Of a stretch of DNA of 64,000 nucleotides, positions 1 through 9,600 are shown in pieces. The notes under the pieces were generated by a model, which was given only the letters and a program-made list of their open reading frames with translations, ran no database searches and was not told where the DNA came from. Every line of letters starts with the position of its first letter. Within the stretch, counting starts at the first letter, position 1. Source of the stretch: Nematostella vectensis. Taxonomy: Eukaryota; Cnidaria; Anthozoa; Actiniaria; Edwardsiidae. The stretch covers positions 5,042,703 through 5,106,702 of the forward strand of contig NC_064037.1 in the NCBI RefSeq assembly GCF_932526225.1, written 5' to 3'. The position numbers and the translations under genes are program-made.

Positions 1-2449
1 ACCAAATAGTGTCCCTGCTTACGCTCGGTAGCTTTGTAGGTCCCTCCATAGCAAACTCCTTGCGGACAAGTTTGTGAACTCGCGTGTTTGACAAGTTGGA
101 TCACCATGGTGATGCAGGCATATACGGATAACACCATCACGAGCTGGAATTTTAAAGTATAAAACAACGTTTATAAGGCGCGATATTATGGCTTCAATTG
201 CAATATTTTTTGCCGCGGATTCATTTTACGAGCAAAATGTTATTTTATTTGCTGTTTATTGTACCATACTTTAAGGTACCAACAGATTGACTTCTTTTGA
301 AAATTATATTCTAGTTTAATTATCGTTTGAAAAATCAATGTTGTTGCGTTTATTAAAAAAAGCGCATCTACTTGGTAAACAGTATACACGACACGAAGTT
401 AAGAGCTAACATCGTACATGCAAAGTTACGAACAAGCGAAATACCTAAATTATTTTATTTGCGTTGCAAGATTAGTTTTGTCTCGGTGTTCTTTGGGTTT
501 TAGGGAAAAACATATTTTCATGTGAAAAAAATGAGAAAGCTGCAACGCAATTTAATTTGAGCTGTTTTGCCAACAATCAATTGAGCCTTCTTACTGAATA
601 TGACTCCGCATCATAGTTGTTTGATTATCTATTCGGGAAAAAGATAAAAGCATATGGTTTATATAGTCAAATGTGTAAAATATATGAATGTATTTTATTT
701 ATTTGGATTTGGGTTTGACCAAATCGACACCTGTTCTTTCGATAACATTGTTGCTTAACACATTGTTTCACATTTAGAATTTGAATAAAATACAGAAATC
801 TAACTTTTTTTAACATTTCGAAAAGTTCCAATTTAAATGTCAAAAGTCTATCAAGTATTTTTCACTTACCTGTATTTAAAGAGTAGTTGAAGGCTAGACC
901 TGTGAACGCTCTAAAAGCCGACAATCTGTTTGAAAGAGTGGCATTCCCAAATAAACAGCACAGTTTTTGACAAGTTATTGAGACTTTTAATTGGTCGAAT
1001 TTTGCTGGGGCCATTCAAAGTTTATTATACAATAATTATATTCCCTGTGGGAAATCTAATAAGCAATGGGTGTTCCAAAAGTAAGACAATAATGAAAGAA
1101 TAGCTAGAGAATAACAAAGCATGTTATGTTTATGTGATCTCATTTTTTACAAAGTTACCAAAAATAATGTTTTCTTCATCATAAGTTTTTTTCTCACTGA
1201 AAATGGTTTTCCTTTTTACAAGTTTTCTTTTTCTTTGTTTTTCGACGGGCTCTGGTTGTAGCCTCCGGTTGTTTTTTTTTCTCTGAGTTAAATATGAGAG
1301 GCCAATGTTACAAATAAGTAGCACCTGCTTTTCCGATACGCAATTACAGTCAAACCAGGTCTGACCCCTAGAGCCGATTATTGTGTTCATTATTTGAAAT
1401 TTCATTTGATTATTTACCGAGAAGTTTCCATTCTTGAAACGAGAATTTTGAGGATACTAGAAGCATTGCAGCAGTAGAATGAAAAGGAAAGCGCGCCACG
1501 CCATAAGTTGGAAGACTTTTTAATGGTCACAATAAAGGACCCGTTACTTAGTGACGATCATACAAGTACAAAAATATTACATATAATAACCATAACTAAC
1601 GATTGTTCTATGCCATTTGCATTTGGAACTAGGCTAAGGCCACGTTACATTGGGGGGGCACAATACAGAAACATTTAGAAAATATTTGGGGGGGTGCACA
1701 GCCACGCCCCTACTGGTCATTTCCTTATAATTCTTTAAAATATTGGGGGCGGGGGGCACATGCCCCCAGTGCCCCACCCACTGCTACGGCCCTGTGAGTC
1801 CTGTATGTGGCAGGCTGCTTAGACACGGTTCCCCCTCCTAGTCCGAGTCCTCCTAGGCGGTTTGGCAATTTTTTCATGCACGATGGCCAAGAGCTTTAAC
1901 CGATTTTTTTTCCTTTTTCTTTTTTGGTTTCGGCGAAAATACAAGCGCGACAATAAGAAGCCACAGAACAACACTCGCATGTTTACAACTCCGAAATTAA
2001 TGTTAATCATCAATTAACAACATTGCCTTATATTAACAACATTTCCTTATATTAATATTATTACAATGATGGACAATGGATTGATCTGCAGTTAGAGCTA
2101 TATAGCTATAGATATATTTAGTTATAGCTGAATGGAACGTTTCTCACAAGACTATATTTTTTAATATCCATGTAATGACAAACCTTCGTGGATAAATAAT
2201 GTCATTTGCCATCGGTAGGCCTTTGCCCATAATTGCCGAAAAATGGCCTAAAATGATTTGCGGATTTTCCCCAAAAATTCTCTAAAATTCTTTGAAACTG
2301 TTCTCGTCGCGGAGCGACAGGCCTTGATCTTTGTCTTATTAGTTCGCGTACTTCCACCTTCTGCGAATCTTCGTACGCATCTGCCCCACCTGAAGTTCTC
2401 TCTTCAAACAGCGACTGAAAGCTTTCCTTGCGCATCTACTTTTACAACG
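1..2449. other. Gene-free AT-rich stretch
   Basis: No reading frame with recognisable protein character and no coherent splice-flanked exon is visible on either strand. The only structure I see is a G-rich repeat at about 1617-1797, listed separately. Confidence 0.6.
1617..1797. repeat. G-rich interspersed repeat, copy 1
   Basis: Short runs of G flank 'GCACAATACAGAAACAT', and the element closes with 'CCCCACCCACTGCTACGGCC'. The same two blocks recur at 40163-40275, so this is a dispersed family. The copy at 40 kb has inverted ends of the type AGGGCCGTAGC / GCTACGGCC. That suggests a small non-autonomous DNA transposon, possibly hAT-like. No target-site duplication was recognised. Confidence 0.5.
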
Positions 2450-2839
2450 GGTTTTTTTGCAGTTTTTTTTGCCGATGAAGTTTAGCTGAGGCAAACCGGC
2501 TATGCCATGCTGACGAGTACTAATAAGGACGAAACAGCTGTCCATGGTTGCCGAACTGCACGGGTAGTAGACCCGTTGGTGCCAATGTGTGTATGCTAGT
2601 GTGCTTCTAAAGTCCACATCTATTTTAAAGCCAAATATCTAATAGGGGGGCCGGGGCACGTTTGCACGATTTGTGGTGTTATCCACATATCCACAGCAAT
2701 CCCCAGCAAGAATTATTAATTCAAATCTTAAATGGAATTTTTAATTTTCTTCAATTTGAAACCGAAACAAGTAGGATCTTACAATGGTATTTTAAGCATA
2801 GTATTTTTAACATTTTCTTTCTAAAATAGCTTTACAAAA
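2450..2839 (+). repeat. 390-bp direct repeat, left copy (hammerhead element)
   Basis: This block is repeated nearly identically 3270 bp downstream at 5720-6109, in the same orientation. Identity starts at a T-rich tract ('GTTTTTTTGCAG') and stops abruptly after 'CTTTACAAAA'. It carries a hammerhead ribozyme motif at 2497-2553. Long direct repeats with hammerheads are a known property of Penelope-like element pseudo-LTRs and of retrozymes. Assignment to either class is inference, because no coding region was found between the copies. Confidence 0.75.
2497..2553 (+). ncRNA. Type I hammerhead ribozyme, family B copy 1
   Basis: The catalytic core CTGACGA (2510-2516) and GAAA (2531-2534) are both intact. 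Stem I is CATG/CATG (2506-2509 with 2543-2546) plus a distal CGGC/GCCG helix (2497-2500 with 2550-2553), separated by an internal loop. Stem II is GTACT-AATA-AGGAC with one A.G mismatch. Stem III is the self-complementary ACAGCTGT (2534-2541). The predicted cleavage is after C2542, in a GTC triplet. Short self-complementary stem III and a looped stem I are typical of hammerheads in retrozymes and Penelope-like elements. Confidence 0.75.
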
Positions 2840-3183
2840 GGTAGCCGGACTTCTTTGTACCAGTCCACATACCAATATAAATTTGCAGACAAGTCGAGGG
2901 AATGCAAAAATCTTCCTGATACAAATATCTGTCTATTTTTGCTTCCTACGGTTTAACAATAGCGCTACCACGCGACCGAGTCACCGACAATAGGCCTTTT
3001 GTTTTTGAAACATAGCCTACCTTAAAATGACGCGGATCGAAATAGTGTAAAACACTAGATAGCCAATCACCGACTAGTCACTTCAATTAAAGATTCGTCC
3101 GACCTCTGATATATAAACATGCCCGCGACTTCATGTCACAATCCGCTAATCGAGCATACTTTACGAAGTCCTCATTAGCAACC

Positions 3184-3246
3184 TAGCGAAAAACAACTGA
3201 CGAAGGTCTCTTCATTAAGAGTCCGAAACCGGTCTTGTAAACGCTA
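3184..3246 (+). ncRNA. Type I hammerhead ribozyme, family A copy 1
   Basis: Core CTGACGA is at 3197-3203 and GAAA at 3225-3228. Stem I pairs ACAA (3193-3196) with TTGT (3235-3238). An A-rich internal loop follows, then TAGCG (3184-3188) pairs with CGCTA (3242-3246). Stem II runs 3205-3212 with 3217-3224, with one U.U mismatch and loop CATT. An extra A (3204) separates A9 from stem II, a variation known from the plus-strand hammerhead of chrysanthemum chlorotic mottle viroid. Stem III is the self-complementary ACCGGT (3228-3233). Predicted cleavage is after C3234. Confidence 0.72.
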
Positions 3247-3711
3247 TAACCGCCCGCCGATTTTTCATCAAACGATGACATCGGAAGGCACCTTAGACGA
3301 GATGAGCAAGCCCTCTCTCAGAAAAAGCCAGATTTAGCCTAAGTGCACTTTGAATTCTACGAGTTACAGTGGCGATTCTCGGCAGCCTCAAACCTTCCTG
3401 TTTGATTTTAAGAAATCTATTAAAACAGGAGTGAGCTGTACTGCAGATATGTCCTAAATAACTCTAAGAAACTTTACATGCACAAAGAAAGCGCTTATGT
3501 CAGGTCGAGCAACGCTCCCATAGACGTGAAACATTAAAGAACGACAAATTCCACCACAAAGACATATAATATGTCACCTAAGGTTTTTGTCACCTCATAA
3601 ACCACGTCTAGCGTATATCGTCCTCCGTAGATCCATTTCTGCGGCATATAACGCTCAAGCAAAAGTGTAATCTCAAAGACACTACGCACTTTATTTACTT
3701 CATCAGAAGTC

Positions 3712-3719
3712 TATAAAAG
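3712..3719 (+). promoter_or_regulatory. TATA box in tandem unit 1
   Basis: TATAAAAG lies mid-unit, about 590 bp upstream of the ribozyme motif of unit 2. If used, it would start an RNA running into the next unit, as in LTR-type elements. The motif is seen in the sequence; promoter activity is inferred. Confidence 0.4.
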
Positions 3720-4299
3720 GGCGAAAGATTCATTGATTTAAAGATCTTTGATGTCCATAGCTTACTGAAACTTTTCAGTACACGCATTCTCTCCTCTTGC
3801 CACCCTCTTAGTTATAAGAAGGGTTTGTGTCTAGGGAGATGGCCTAGGTCCGTTGAGAACAAATTCCTCACTTGCCACCTTCTAAGCCGAAATCCGCAAC
3901 TTATTCTAGATACGGTTACGCGATTTCACAACATACATAACGGCGAGTGTCGAATTCACGGACAGGCAAAATGCGTTTTGAGGCAAACATGGCATCTAAT
4001 AAACGAATCTAAACATTTTGTCATGAGGTTCCACCCGGCTAAACAAAATCTTTTGAAGATTCCTATAAAAAACTGGCAACTTATCACGGATCTCAGCCTC
4101 ATACGGCTAGAATCTTTAATGAACCTATAGTCTCTTATAGAAAGGAGAAACAGCTTATAGACTTTTAAGTCAGAGCCACAATCTCCCATAAAGGACTAGG
4201 TATCAAAGCAGATTTATTTACAATTGTGGCGGGTGTGGCTGTTGGCAATATTACACAACCGCTAATCGAGCATACTTTACGAAGTCCTCATTAGCAACC

Positions 4300-4362
4300 T
4301 AGCGAAAAACAACTGACGAAGGTCTCTTCATTAAGAGTCCGAAACCGGCCTTGTAAATGCTA
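4300..4362 (+). ncRNA. Hammerhead motif, family A copy 2, damaged cleavage site
   Basis: The core CTGACGA (4313-4319) and GAAA (4341-4344) match copy 1. The cleavage triplet GTC has become GCC: T16.1 is replaced by C4349, which breaks the A15.1-U16.1 pair. The distal stem I strand is TGCTA instead of CGCTA, leaving a G.U wobble. Cleavage should be greatly reduced compared with copy 1. This expectation rests on known hammerhead sequence requirements. Confidence 0.65.
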
Positions 4363-4827
4363 TAACCGCCCGCCGATTTTTCATCAAACGATGACATCGG
4401 AAGGCACCTTAGACGAGATGAGCGAGCCCTCTCTCAGAAAAAGCCAGATTTAGCCTAAGTGCACTTTGAATTCTACGAGTTGCAGTGGCGATTCTCGGCA
4501 GCCTCAAATCTTCCTGTTTGATTTTAAGAAATCTATTAAAACAGGAGTGAGCTGTACTGCAGATATGTCCTAAATAACTCTAAGAAACTTTACATGCACA
4601 ACGAAAGCGCTTATGTCAGGTCGAGCAATGCTCCCATAGACATGAAACATTAAAGAACGACAAATTCCACCACAAAGACATATAATATGTCACCTAAGGT
4701 TTTTGTCACCTCATAAACCACGTCTAGCGTATATCGTCCTCCGTAGATCCATTTCTGCGGCATATAACGCTCAAGCAAAAGTGTAATCTCAAAGACACTA
4801 CGCACTTTATTTACTTCATCAGAAGTC

Positions 4828-4835
4828 TATAAAAG
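4828..4835 (+). promoter_or_regulatory. TATA box in tandem unit 2
   Basis: TATAAAAG at the position equivalent to 3712-3719 of unit 1. Seen directly; function inferred. Confidence 0.35.
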
Positions 4836-5567
4836 GGCGAAAGATTCATTGATTTAAAGATCTTTGATGTCCATAGCTTACTGAAACTTTTCAGTACACG
4901 CATTCTCTCCTCTTGCCACCCTCTTAGTTATAAGAAGGGTTTGTGTCTAGGGAGATGGCCTAGGTCCGTTGAGAACAAATTCCTCACTTGCCACCTTCTA
5001 AGCCGAAATCCGCAACTTATTCTAGATACGGTTACGCGATTTCACAACATACATAACGGCGAGTGTTGAATTTACGGACAGGCAAAATGCGTTTTGAGGC
5101 AAACATGGCATCTAATAAACGAATCTAAACATTTTGTCATGAGGTTCCACCCGGCTAAACAGAATCTTTTGAAGATTCTTATAAAAAACTGGCAACTTAT
5201 CACGGATCTCAGCCTCATACGGCTAGAATCTTTAATGAACCTATAGTCTCTTATAGAAAGGAGAAACCGCTTATAGACTTTTAAGTCAGAGCCACAATCT
5301 CCCATAAAGGACTAGCTATCAAAGCAGATTTATTTACAATTGTGGCGGGTGTGGCTGTTGGCAATATTACACAACTGGCCCCCTCCCCTCCCCTCCCCTC
5401 CCCTGGACCAAGCAAGGGTTTCTAAATAGGGGACCGAAGCCATTGTTCTTCTGTGAATTTCCCTATATTTCTTGTTAGAGTGGTTCTCAAATTCCCATGC
5501 AACAAAATGTAATTGTTAAAGTGTAATAGCCAAGACAGAACAAAAGAGAAAAATGACATTACACTCT

Positions 5568-5720
5568 ATTTTAAATGTGGACTTTAGAAGCACACTAGCA
5601 TACACACATTGGCACCAGTCGGGCCAAGACGGGACGCTAGCACAGCCTATTACCCATGCAGTTCGGCAACCATGGACAGCTGTTTCGTCCTTATTAGGAC
5701 TCGTCAGCATGGCATAGCCG
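5568..5720 (-). repeat. Inverted partial copy of the 390-bp hammerhead repeat
   Basis: This block is the reverse complement of the neighbouring direct repeat (about 5755-5905). Together they form an inverted repeat with arms near 150 bp and a short T-rich spacer. It contains about 25 extra bases around 5610-5650 that are absent from the direct copies, and it carries its own hammerhead on the minus strand. Confidence 0.7.
5664..5720 (-). ncRNA. Type I hammerhead ribozyme, family B, minus strand, best-paired copy
   Basis: On the minus strand the core CTGACGA maps to 5707-5701 and GAAA to 5686-5683. Stem II is GTCCTAATAAGGAC with no mismatch, unlike the two plus-strand relatives, which have GTACT. 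Stem III ACAGCTGT, the CATG/CATG proximal stem I and the CGGC/GCCG distal stem I are all kept. The predicted cleavage follows the C complementary to position 5675. This is the most canonical of the five motifs. Confidence 0.8.
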
Positions 5721-6109
5721 GGTTTTTTGCAGTTTTTTTTGCCGATGAAGTTTAGCTGAGGCAAACCGGCTATGCCATGCTGACGAGTACTAATAAGGAC
5801 GAAACAGCTGTCCATGGTTGCCGAACTGCACGGCTAATAGACCCGTTGGTGCCAATGTGTGTATGCTAGTGTGCTTCTAAAGTCCACATCTATTTTAAAG
5901 CCAAATATCTAATAGGGGGGCCGGGGCACGTTTGCACGATTTGTGGTGTTATCCACATATCCACAGCAATCCCCAGCAAGAATTATTAATTCAAATCTTA
6001 AATGGAATTTTTAATTTTCTTCAATTTGAAACCGAAACTAGTAGGATCTTACAATGGTATTTTAAGCATAGTATTTTTAACATTTTCTTTCTAAAATAGC
6101 TTTACAAAA
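5720..6109 (+). repeat. 390-bp direct repeat, right copy (hammerhead element)
   Basis: Near-identical to 2450-2839 at a constant 3270-bp offset. Differences are few, for example 'CGGCTAATAG' against 'CGGGTAGTAG' after the ribozyme. It ends at the same 'CTTTACAAAA' boundary. Confidence 0.75.
5767..5823 (+). ncRNA. Type I hammerhead ribozyme, family B copy 2
   Basis: Identical in every core and stem position to the motif at 2497-2553, including the GTACT stem II variant. Predicted cleavage is after C5812. It lies back-to-back with the minus-strand copy at 5664-5720. Confidence 0.75.
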
Positions 6110-6691
6110 TCAAAAAATCTAATCTGTCTAAACGTCTCGGCTATGCATGCTTTGTTTCTTTCTCCGACGACCCAGTTTTTGTCATCGGAGACGGGTACTG
6201 GTTAATAAAACTCGATGCAAGGTTCCCAACTCTAGGCCACACCACTCGCCGTGTTGCCAGTGTTTGGCTACCTAATTTCACTACTTGCCCTCCCAAAACT
6301 ATTTATAGCGCTTGCTTTGCAGCTCATTTCTTCTAGAATACTCAACTTGCTACACTATGTACGCATCGTCAGATTTTTTAAACAGAATTTTAAGGCAGTT
6401 AGTTGTTTTCAGGCTTACAATTCAAGAAAAGAAATTATCAAGTTCCTAATGAAAATTTAATAGTCATCAATAATAAGGCTTTCGTAACATACATTCAAAA
6501 TTTTGGTTTACCTCATAGTTTTTTTTAATTATTTCTTGGAATCGCCAGTAAAGTCATACCGGACTGATCGCGTTTGTAAGGTTATCTCAAAATGTAAGTT
6601 TTCGAGGTTTGGGATCCCTTTGATTCGTTTTCGTACCACATGGTTCCCGAACTGCTATAACAATCACCATATGCCTGCAAGCTAACTAACT
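6110..6691. other. Spacer between the hammerhead island and paxillin
   Basis: No gene seen. The region must hold the 3' untranslated region of the minus-strand paxillin gene next to 6692, but I could not fix its end. Confidence 0.4.
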
Positions 6692-9600
6692 CTAGCCGAA
6701 AAGCTTGACAAAGCATGGATGGCAGTAAGGCTTATCGTTCTGCTCCTTGAAGGTGCCTTTATTCAGTTGCTTGAGGCAGAAGGCGCAGACGAAGTGCTCC
6801 GGGTGAAACTTCCGGTGCATGGCGGTGATGCATCGGCCAGTGATTGGCTTCTGGCAGCTGTAACACAGGGTACCCCTCTTGGCGTGGTAGTGCATTTCGC
6901 AGTAGGGACGGCCATCGTGGTCGAAGAAGCTGCCGCCTGGGAATGGCTGTCTACATTCCTGAGGAAGGAGAAAGCAAGATCAAGTTTACCATTTTTACTT
7001 ATTAGAGGCGATCCTTGACCACCACTCAAAAAACCGTTTCCACGGCTTTCCAGTGTTTGTTCGGGTTTCCTGTGGTCGACTATCTTTTCTCTGGCCTGGC
7101 CCCCTCCAGCCCACCACGACCACAGGAACCCCAAAAAGAAGCCAGGGAGTAGGCTGTTGGTTCATACAGTGGCTTTTTATGTCATTTTTTGCGTATGGCG
7201 CACGGTCGCAACGCTTGTATCCGGATCTCGCGAAGACTATAAAACAAACAGACATGATGCTGGTCACTTACCGTGCAAATGAAGCACTCGGCGTGCCAAT
7301 GGGCGCTCAACGCGGAGATATAATTATCCATAATCGGCTGACCGCACCCACCGCAGCGGGGTGCAAACATGGCGTAGTAGTCCCCCCGGCAGAAGGGCTT
7401 CCCGTCCCGCTCGTGGAATCCCGTATCCCCGAACGGGTTGCCGCACTCAGCACATACGAAGTGCTTAGGGTGCCATGTCTGGTCAAGCGCGGTTACGCAA
7501 GACTGAGGGAGGAAAGAGGATACACTGATTATAATCTCCCGATATTTTAAACAAGGTTACACTCTAGGGCATCAAAAATTAGGGATGTATGGGAATGGCA
7601 GGATTTCGGTTTCTAAAAGCACAACGAACAACAATAATAATAATAATACTGTACTGCAGTTTCAAAGACAGTAATCGTTCACAATGCCAATACTGACAAA
7701 TTTATTGTATACTTTTTTATTCAACAAAAAGGTATATGCGCATTTTATCAAAAAGTTAATGAACATCGCTTTGGGATGAGCAAGACAAAACAGGATATAA
7801 TGTCTTTTAGGGCAGCAAGGGTGTAGGGAGTGGAAGGGAAGGGTTGGAGTTAGGGATGGACCATTTAGTCTGATCTCCCCCCCCCCCCAAAAAAAAAAAT
7901 AGAGCAAGGCTCAGACCCTCGAGCGAGCAAAGACTGGCAGAAAAAATCGCCACATGCTTCGGGAAAAATAAATCGATCAATAACCCTCTCTCCCCCAGTC
8001 AAATATCAATTGGTTCGTTCCTTAGGATGATAAGAAAACAGTTATCCATGGTTTGATCTTCTATTGATAGCTCTACAAATTAATGGCATCACAACAACTC
8101 AAAATCCAAAGCCTGTTTGTTTGTATTTTTGTTTTTGATGGAAAATTTTGCTGCAGTCAGTTCCTGTATTTCACCTGCTGTCATGATGACAGAAACTTGT
8201 ACAAATCCAATCAGGAAAGACTACAGGTACAAAGCTGGAGAGCAACTCATTGTTTATACTTACATCCAGTATAGGCCCATTACAATAGGCACATCGCGGG
8301 GCAAACGTATCATGGTAGTCTCTCTCACAGTATGGCTTGCCGTCACGCTCAAAGAAGTTCTGTGTTCCCAGGGGGGCCTCACAGGCGACACAGGCAAAGT
8401 GCTCAGGATGCCAAGTCTTACCAAGAGCTGTACAGACTTGACCGATGATGGGCTTATTGCAGGCCGCACACATGCCTTTCTTGGTCGTGCTGACCCCCTG
8501 CCTGGTCATGTCTGATTGAAGGGAGCCTAGCATGTTGTCAAGCTGACTCACTTTGCCGACAGATGGAGCTGTCAATCAAAATCAGGAGAAATCAGATTTG
8601 TGAATCCATACCGTAGCCACAGAGCTGGCTGTTTTGGTTTATGTTCTTTTAATTATTTTAGAGATGGATTTCTTTGGCTGTGATAACAAAATTTACATGT
8701 ATAATGACTGACTTTTTTATCAACATCATCCACATACACCCCAGGACCACACCCTTCAGGCCTGTAACCAGGATTGGCTGGGGGTGGTGTGCAGTCATAG
8801 GTACCAAATGGAAAAAGCTATATCATATGGAAAAAGCATAGTATTTGAAGATTCCTTAATAAGAAATTACCCACTTTTTGGCCGCCAAGGGGGGTACAAG
8901 CGCATCCTGTGCACCCCCCTGTGTATGAACCTGCCCTTGCCTTTGTACTTTGACTACTCATGCAATGGTTCTGACAGAAAGCTTATACTTCATATAGAAT
9001 CAGTGTCTCTCATTAAAGTATTTCAGTTACTAGTAGCGGATCTAGGGGGAGGGTTAGGGAGTTTAACCCTCCCCCTTGGGCTGCCCGAAAGCCATTTGTA
9101 ACAAAAAAATACCCCCTCCCCCCTTTGTCGCTGAGTAAAACCCCCCCTTTAGCGAAAAGCTAGATTTGCCCCTGGTTACTAACCATGAGTCATTGTTGAT
9201 AATAAAAATACTTTACTATACACACGTCTTCTTCAATGAGATCATTTGGAAAGCGAATCCCCCTTGAGAGGAATAAGGATTTAAACTGGTGACCCCAATT
9301 GACAGATAATTGTTCTAGATAACAACTCAATACTCAAATTCAAATAATCTCTAGGAGATTCAAGACATGAAAGATATTACAGCATTGTTAGTAATCATAC
9401 AGGAAGGCATAAACCATATTTTTTCATTTCATTAATACCCCACTAACCCTCCATTTCTCTGTTGTATTTTTCTCTTGGAACCAAAAGCCCACTTTTTTTA
9501 TCATGTCTTATGACTAACCATACTTCTTTTTAGAACCCACTACATCACCTAACCCCATTTTCTACCATATCTTCTAGCATTCCTCTAACATTTGCAGTCA

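Larger units (their letters stand above)
3143..4258 (+). repeat. 1116-bp tandem repeat, unit 1
   Basis: The unit begins 'CCGCTAATCGAGCATAC' and ends 'GGCAATATTACACAAC'. It is followed without a gap by a second unit that is nearly identical (only scattered substitutions seen). Each unit holds a hammerhead-like motif near its start and a TATAAAAG box (3712-3719) near its middle. Reading frames inside it are short and appear on both strands, so I do not call a protein. It may be the terminal-repeat pair of a non-autonomous retroelement. Confidence 0.85.
4259..5374 (+). repeat. 1116-bp tandem repeat, unit 2
   Basis: Second tandem copy at an exact 1116-bp offset from unit 1, with no net indel (for example TATAAAAG at 4828-4835). 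It is followed by a short CCCCT repeat (about 5376-5404). Substitutions relative to unit 1 include the hammerhead cleavage triplet. Confidence 0.85.

Noticed and set aside
3825-5305. Repeated short ORFs (101 and 77 residues) inside the 1116-bp units
   Set aside because: They occur on both strands, are preserved only because the DNA is duplicated, and have no protein-like features.
6719-7550. Plus-strand open frames of 99 and 165 residues
   Set aside because: Antisense shadows of the paxillin LIM exons.
7662-9101. Short ORFs in the paxillin introns
   Set aside because: No conserved features; they overlap poly-G/C repeats or antisense exon sequence.
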